Program-made: the position numbers and the translations under genes | Notes under the pieces: model-generated | Seen by the model: only the letters and a program-made list of their open reading frames with translations | Database searches by the model: none | What the model was told of the DNA's origin: nothing | Source: an uncultured beta proteobacterium | GTDB lineage: Bacteria; Pseudomonadota; Gammaproteobacteria; Burkholderiales; Burkholderiaceae_B | Reading direction: 5' to 3' | NCBI GenBank assembly: GCA_903929925.1 | Contig: CAIYWO010000090.1 | Location: forward strand, 1-6,183 | Length of the DNA: 6,183 nucleotides | Shown: positions 5,671 to 6,183 of the stretch, piece after piece | Layout of the letters: each line of letters opens with the position of its first letter | Numbering within the stretch: position 1 is the stretch's first letter

Positions 5671-5681
5671 ACGGCCTACGG

Positions 5682-5708
5682 AGGGGAGAGCTCAGATGAT
5701 CCTCCCCT
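5682..5708. other. Hairpin between convergent genes
   Basis: AGGGGAG (5682-5688) can pair with CTCCCCT (5702-5708) across a 13-base loop that includes GAGCTC. The right arm overlaps the amidohydrolase stop (5707-5709). Neither strand has a T-run after it, so it is not a convincing intrinsic terminator, though its position between convergent genes would suit a transcription-pausing or mRNA-end structure. No other terminator for the pqq operon is visible in the 36-base gap. Confidence 0.3.
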
Positions 5709-6183
5709 ACCATTCCTGTCGTTTTCCACCTACCCAAGTCTGCAACACCTTGATATCGCCGATTTGTTCAGGGGGAGTTGCTCTTGGATTTTTCTCCAAG
5801 ACAACAAAGTCAGCAAGCTTACCCACTTCCAAACTTCCAATCTTGTCATCTGACATCATTTGATAAGCGGCATCAATCGTCACGGCGCGGATCGCATCAT
5901 CCACTGAAATTCGCTCATTGGGCCCCAAAACTTTTCGTTGTAAGGGGCTTTGCCAAACCCGTGTCACACCCTGGGTAATATATTTCAAAGGGCCATAAGG
6001 CGACACAGGCGAATCGCTGTGATACGCAAAGCGAACGCCCTCTTTCTTTAGTGACGCTGATGGATCAATACACTCGGCACGCGGCGCACCCAGAATTTGA
6101 TCGTTAAACGCCTGGCCCCAATAATGCACGTGTCCAATCGTGAACCCCGGAACCACTCCCAGCTGCTTTGTTCTGACTAACTG
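5707..6183 (-). CDS. Amidohydrolase family 3 (YtcJ-like) protein, C-terminal part
   Basis: The frame is open from the right edge to the stop at 5707-5709, giving 158 visible C-terminal residues. The true start lies outside the window, and the internal GTG at 6154-6156 is not a likely start. Features match the metal-dependent amidohydrolase superfamily, YtcJ-like branch: GHVHYWG (residues 17-23 of the fragment, candidate metal ligand His), FAYHSDSPVSPYGP (52-65) with the expected catalytic Asp57, and the terminal IGSLEVGKLADFVVLEKNP pattern typical of amidohydrolases as the chain returns to the small beta-sandwich domain. Relatives hydrolyse amide or similar bonds in varied substrates, so the substrate here is unknown. 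It converges on pqqE and has no evident role in PQQ synthesis. The signal peptide, if any, is out of view. Confidence 0.88.
   Translation of the reverse strand, partial: QLVRTKQLGVVPGFTIGHVHYWGQAFNDQILGAPRAECIDPSASLKKEGVRFAYHSDSPVSPYGPLKYITQGVTRVWQSPLQRKVLGPNERISVDDAIRAVTIDAAYQMMSDDKIGSLEVGKLADFVVLEKNPRATPPEQIGDIKVLQTWVGGKRQEW

Noticed and set aside
5707..6156. Amidohydrolase starting at the internal GTG as a short complete gene
   Set aside because: The frame remains open upstream to the window edge and the fragment lacks the N-terminal metal-binding region, so it is a truncated view of a longer gene and not a complete short one.
1..6183. Search for CRISPR arrays, tRNA or rRNA genes, insertion sequences and attachment sites
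   Set aside because: No regularly spaced repeats, cloverleaf-like segments, transposase frames or terminal inverted repeats were recognised by eye; gaps between genes are all under 150 bases.

Overview
The window is a compact bacterial locus for the redox cofactor pyrroloquinoline quinone (PQQ). A complete plus-strand pqqABCDE operon (2494-5670) is flanked by minus-strand genes. The 24-residue PqqA peptide, the separate (unfused) pqqC and pqqD genes and the gene order suggest a Gram-negative proteobacterium. PqqA carries a DLRFGFEITMY-type core, the form I associate with Betaproteobacteria (Burkholderiales or Methylophilales). Base composition looks close to half G+C. The taxon is inferred from remembered protein families, not from a search.

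Layout, left to right. At the left edge (1-64, minus) is only the start of an exported protein. Five bases upstream of it in transcription order lies a secreted glucose/sorbosone-dehydrogenase-type beta-propeller protein (70-1293, minus), a likely user of PQQ. A 149-base intergenic region (1294-1442) with no gene holds an imperfect dyad and a motif that recurs upstream of pqqA. Next is a prolyl-iminopeptidase-type alpha/beta hydrolase (1443-2378, minus). A 115-base divergent promoter region (2379-2493) then leads into pqqA (2494-2568), which is too short for most gene finders. A strong intrinsic terminator (2579-2613) sits between pqqA and pqqB. pqqB, pqqC, pqqD and pqqE follow with 2-base, minus 4-base (overlapping) and 15-base junctions. 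Convergent to pqqE is the C-terminal part of an amidohydrolase (5707 to the right edge, minus).

How the genes work together. PqqA is the peptide substrate. PqqD binds it and presents it to the radical SAM enzyme PqqE, which joins the side chains of Glu16 and Tyr20. After proteolysis and hydroxylation (PqqB), PqqC performs the final ring closure and oxidation. All key residues I could check in PqqA, PqqC and PqqE are present, so the pathway looks functional. No PqqF/PqqG-type M16 protease gene is in the window, so the peptide-processing protease must be elsewhere or be something else. The terminator after pqqA should make the peptide transcript more abundant than the enzyme transcripts.

The most interesting non-coding observation is a near-identical 16-17 base element, in the same orientation and at a similar distance, upstream of both pqqA and the putative PQQ dehydrogenase gene. 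This suggests that cofactor synthesis and cofactor use share control. I do not see an undescribed defence, mobile or CRISPR-like system here; the coding content belongs to known families.
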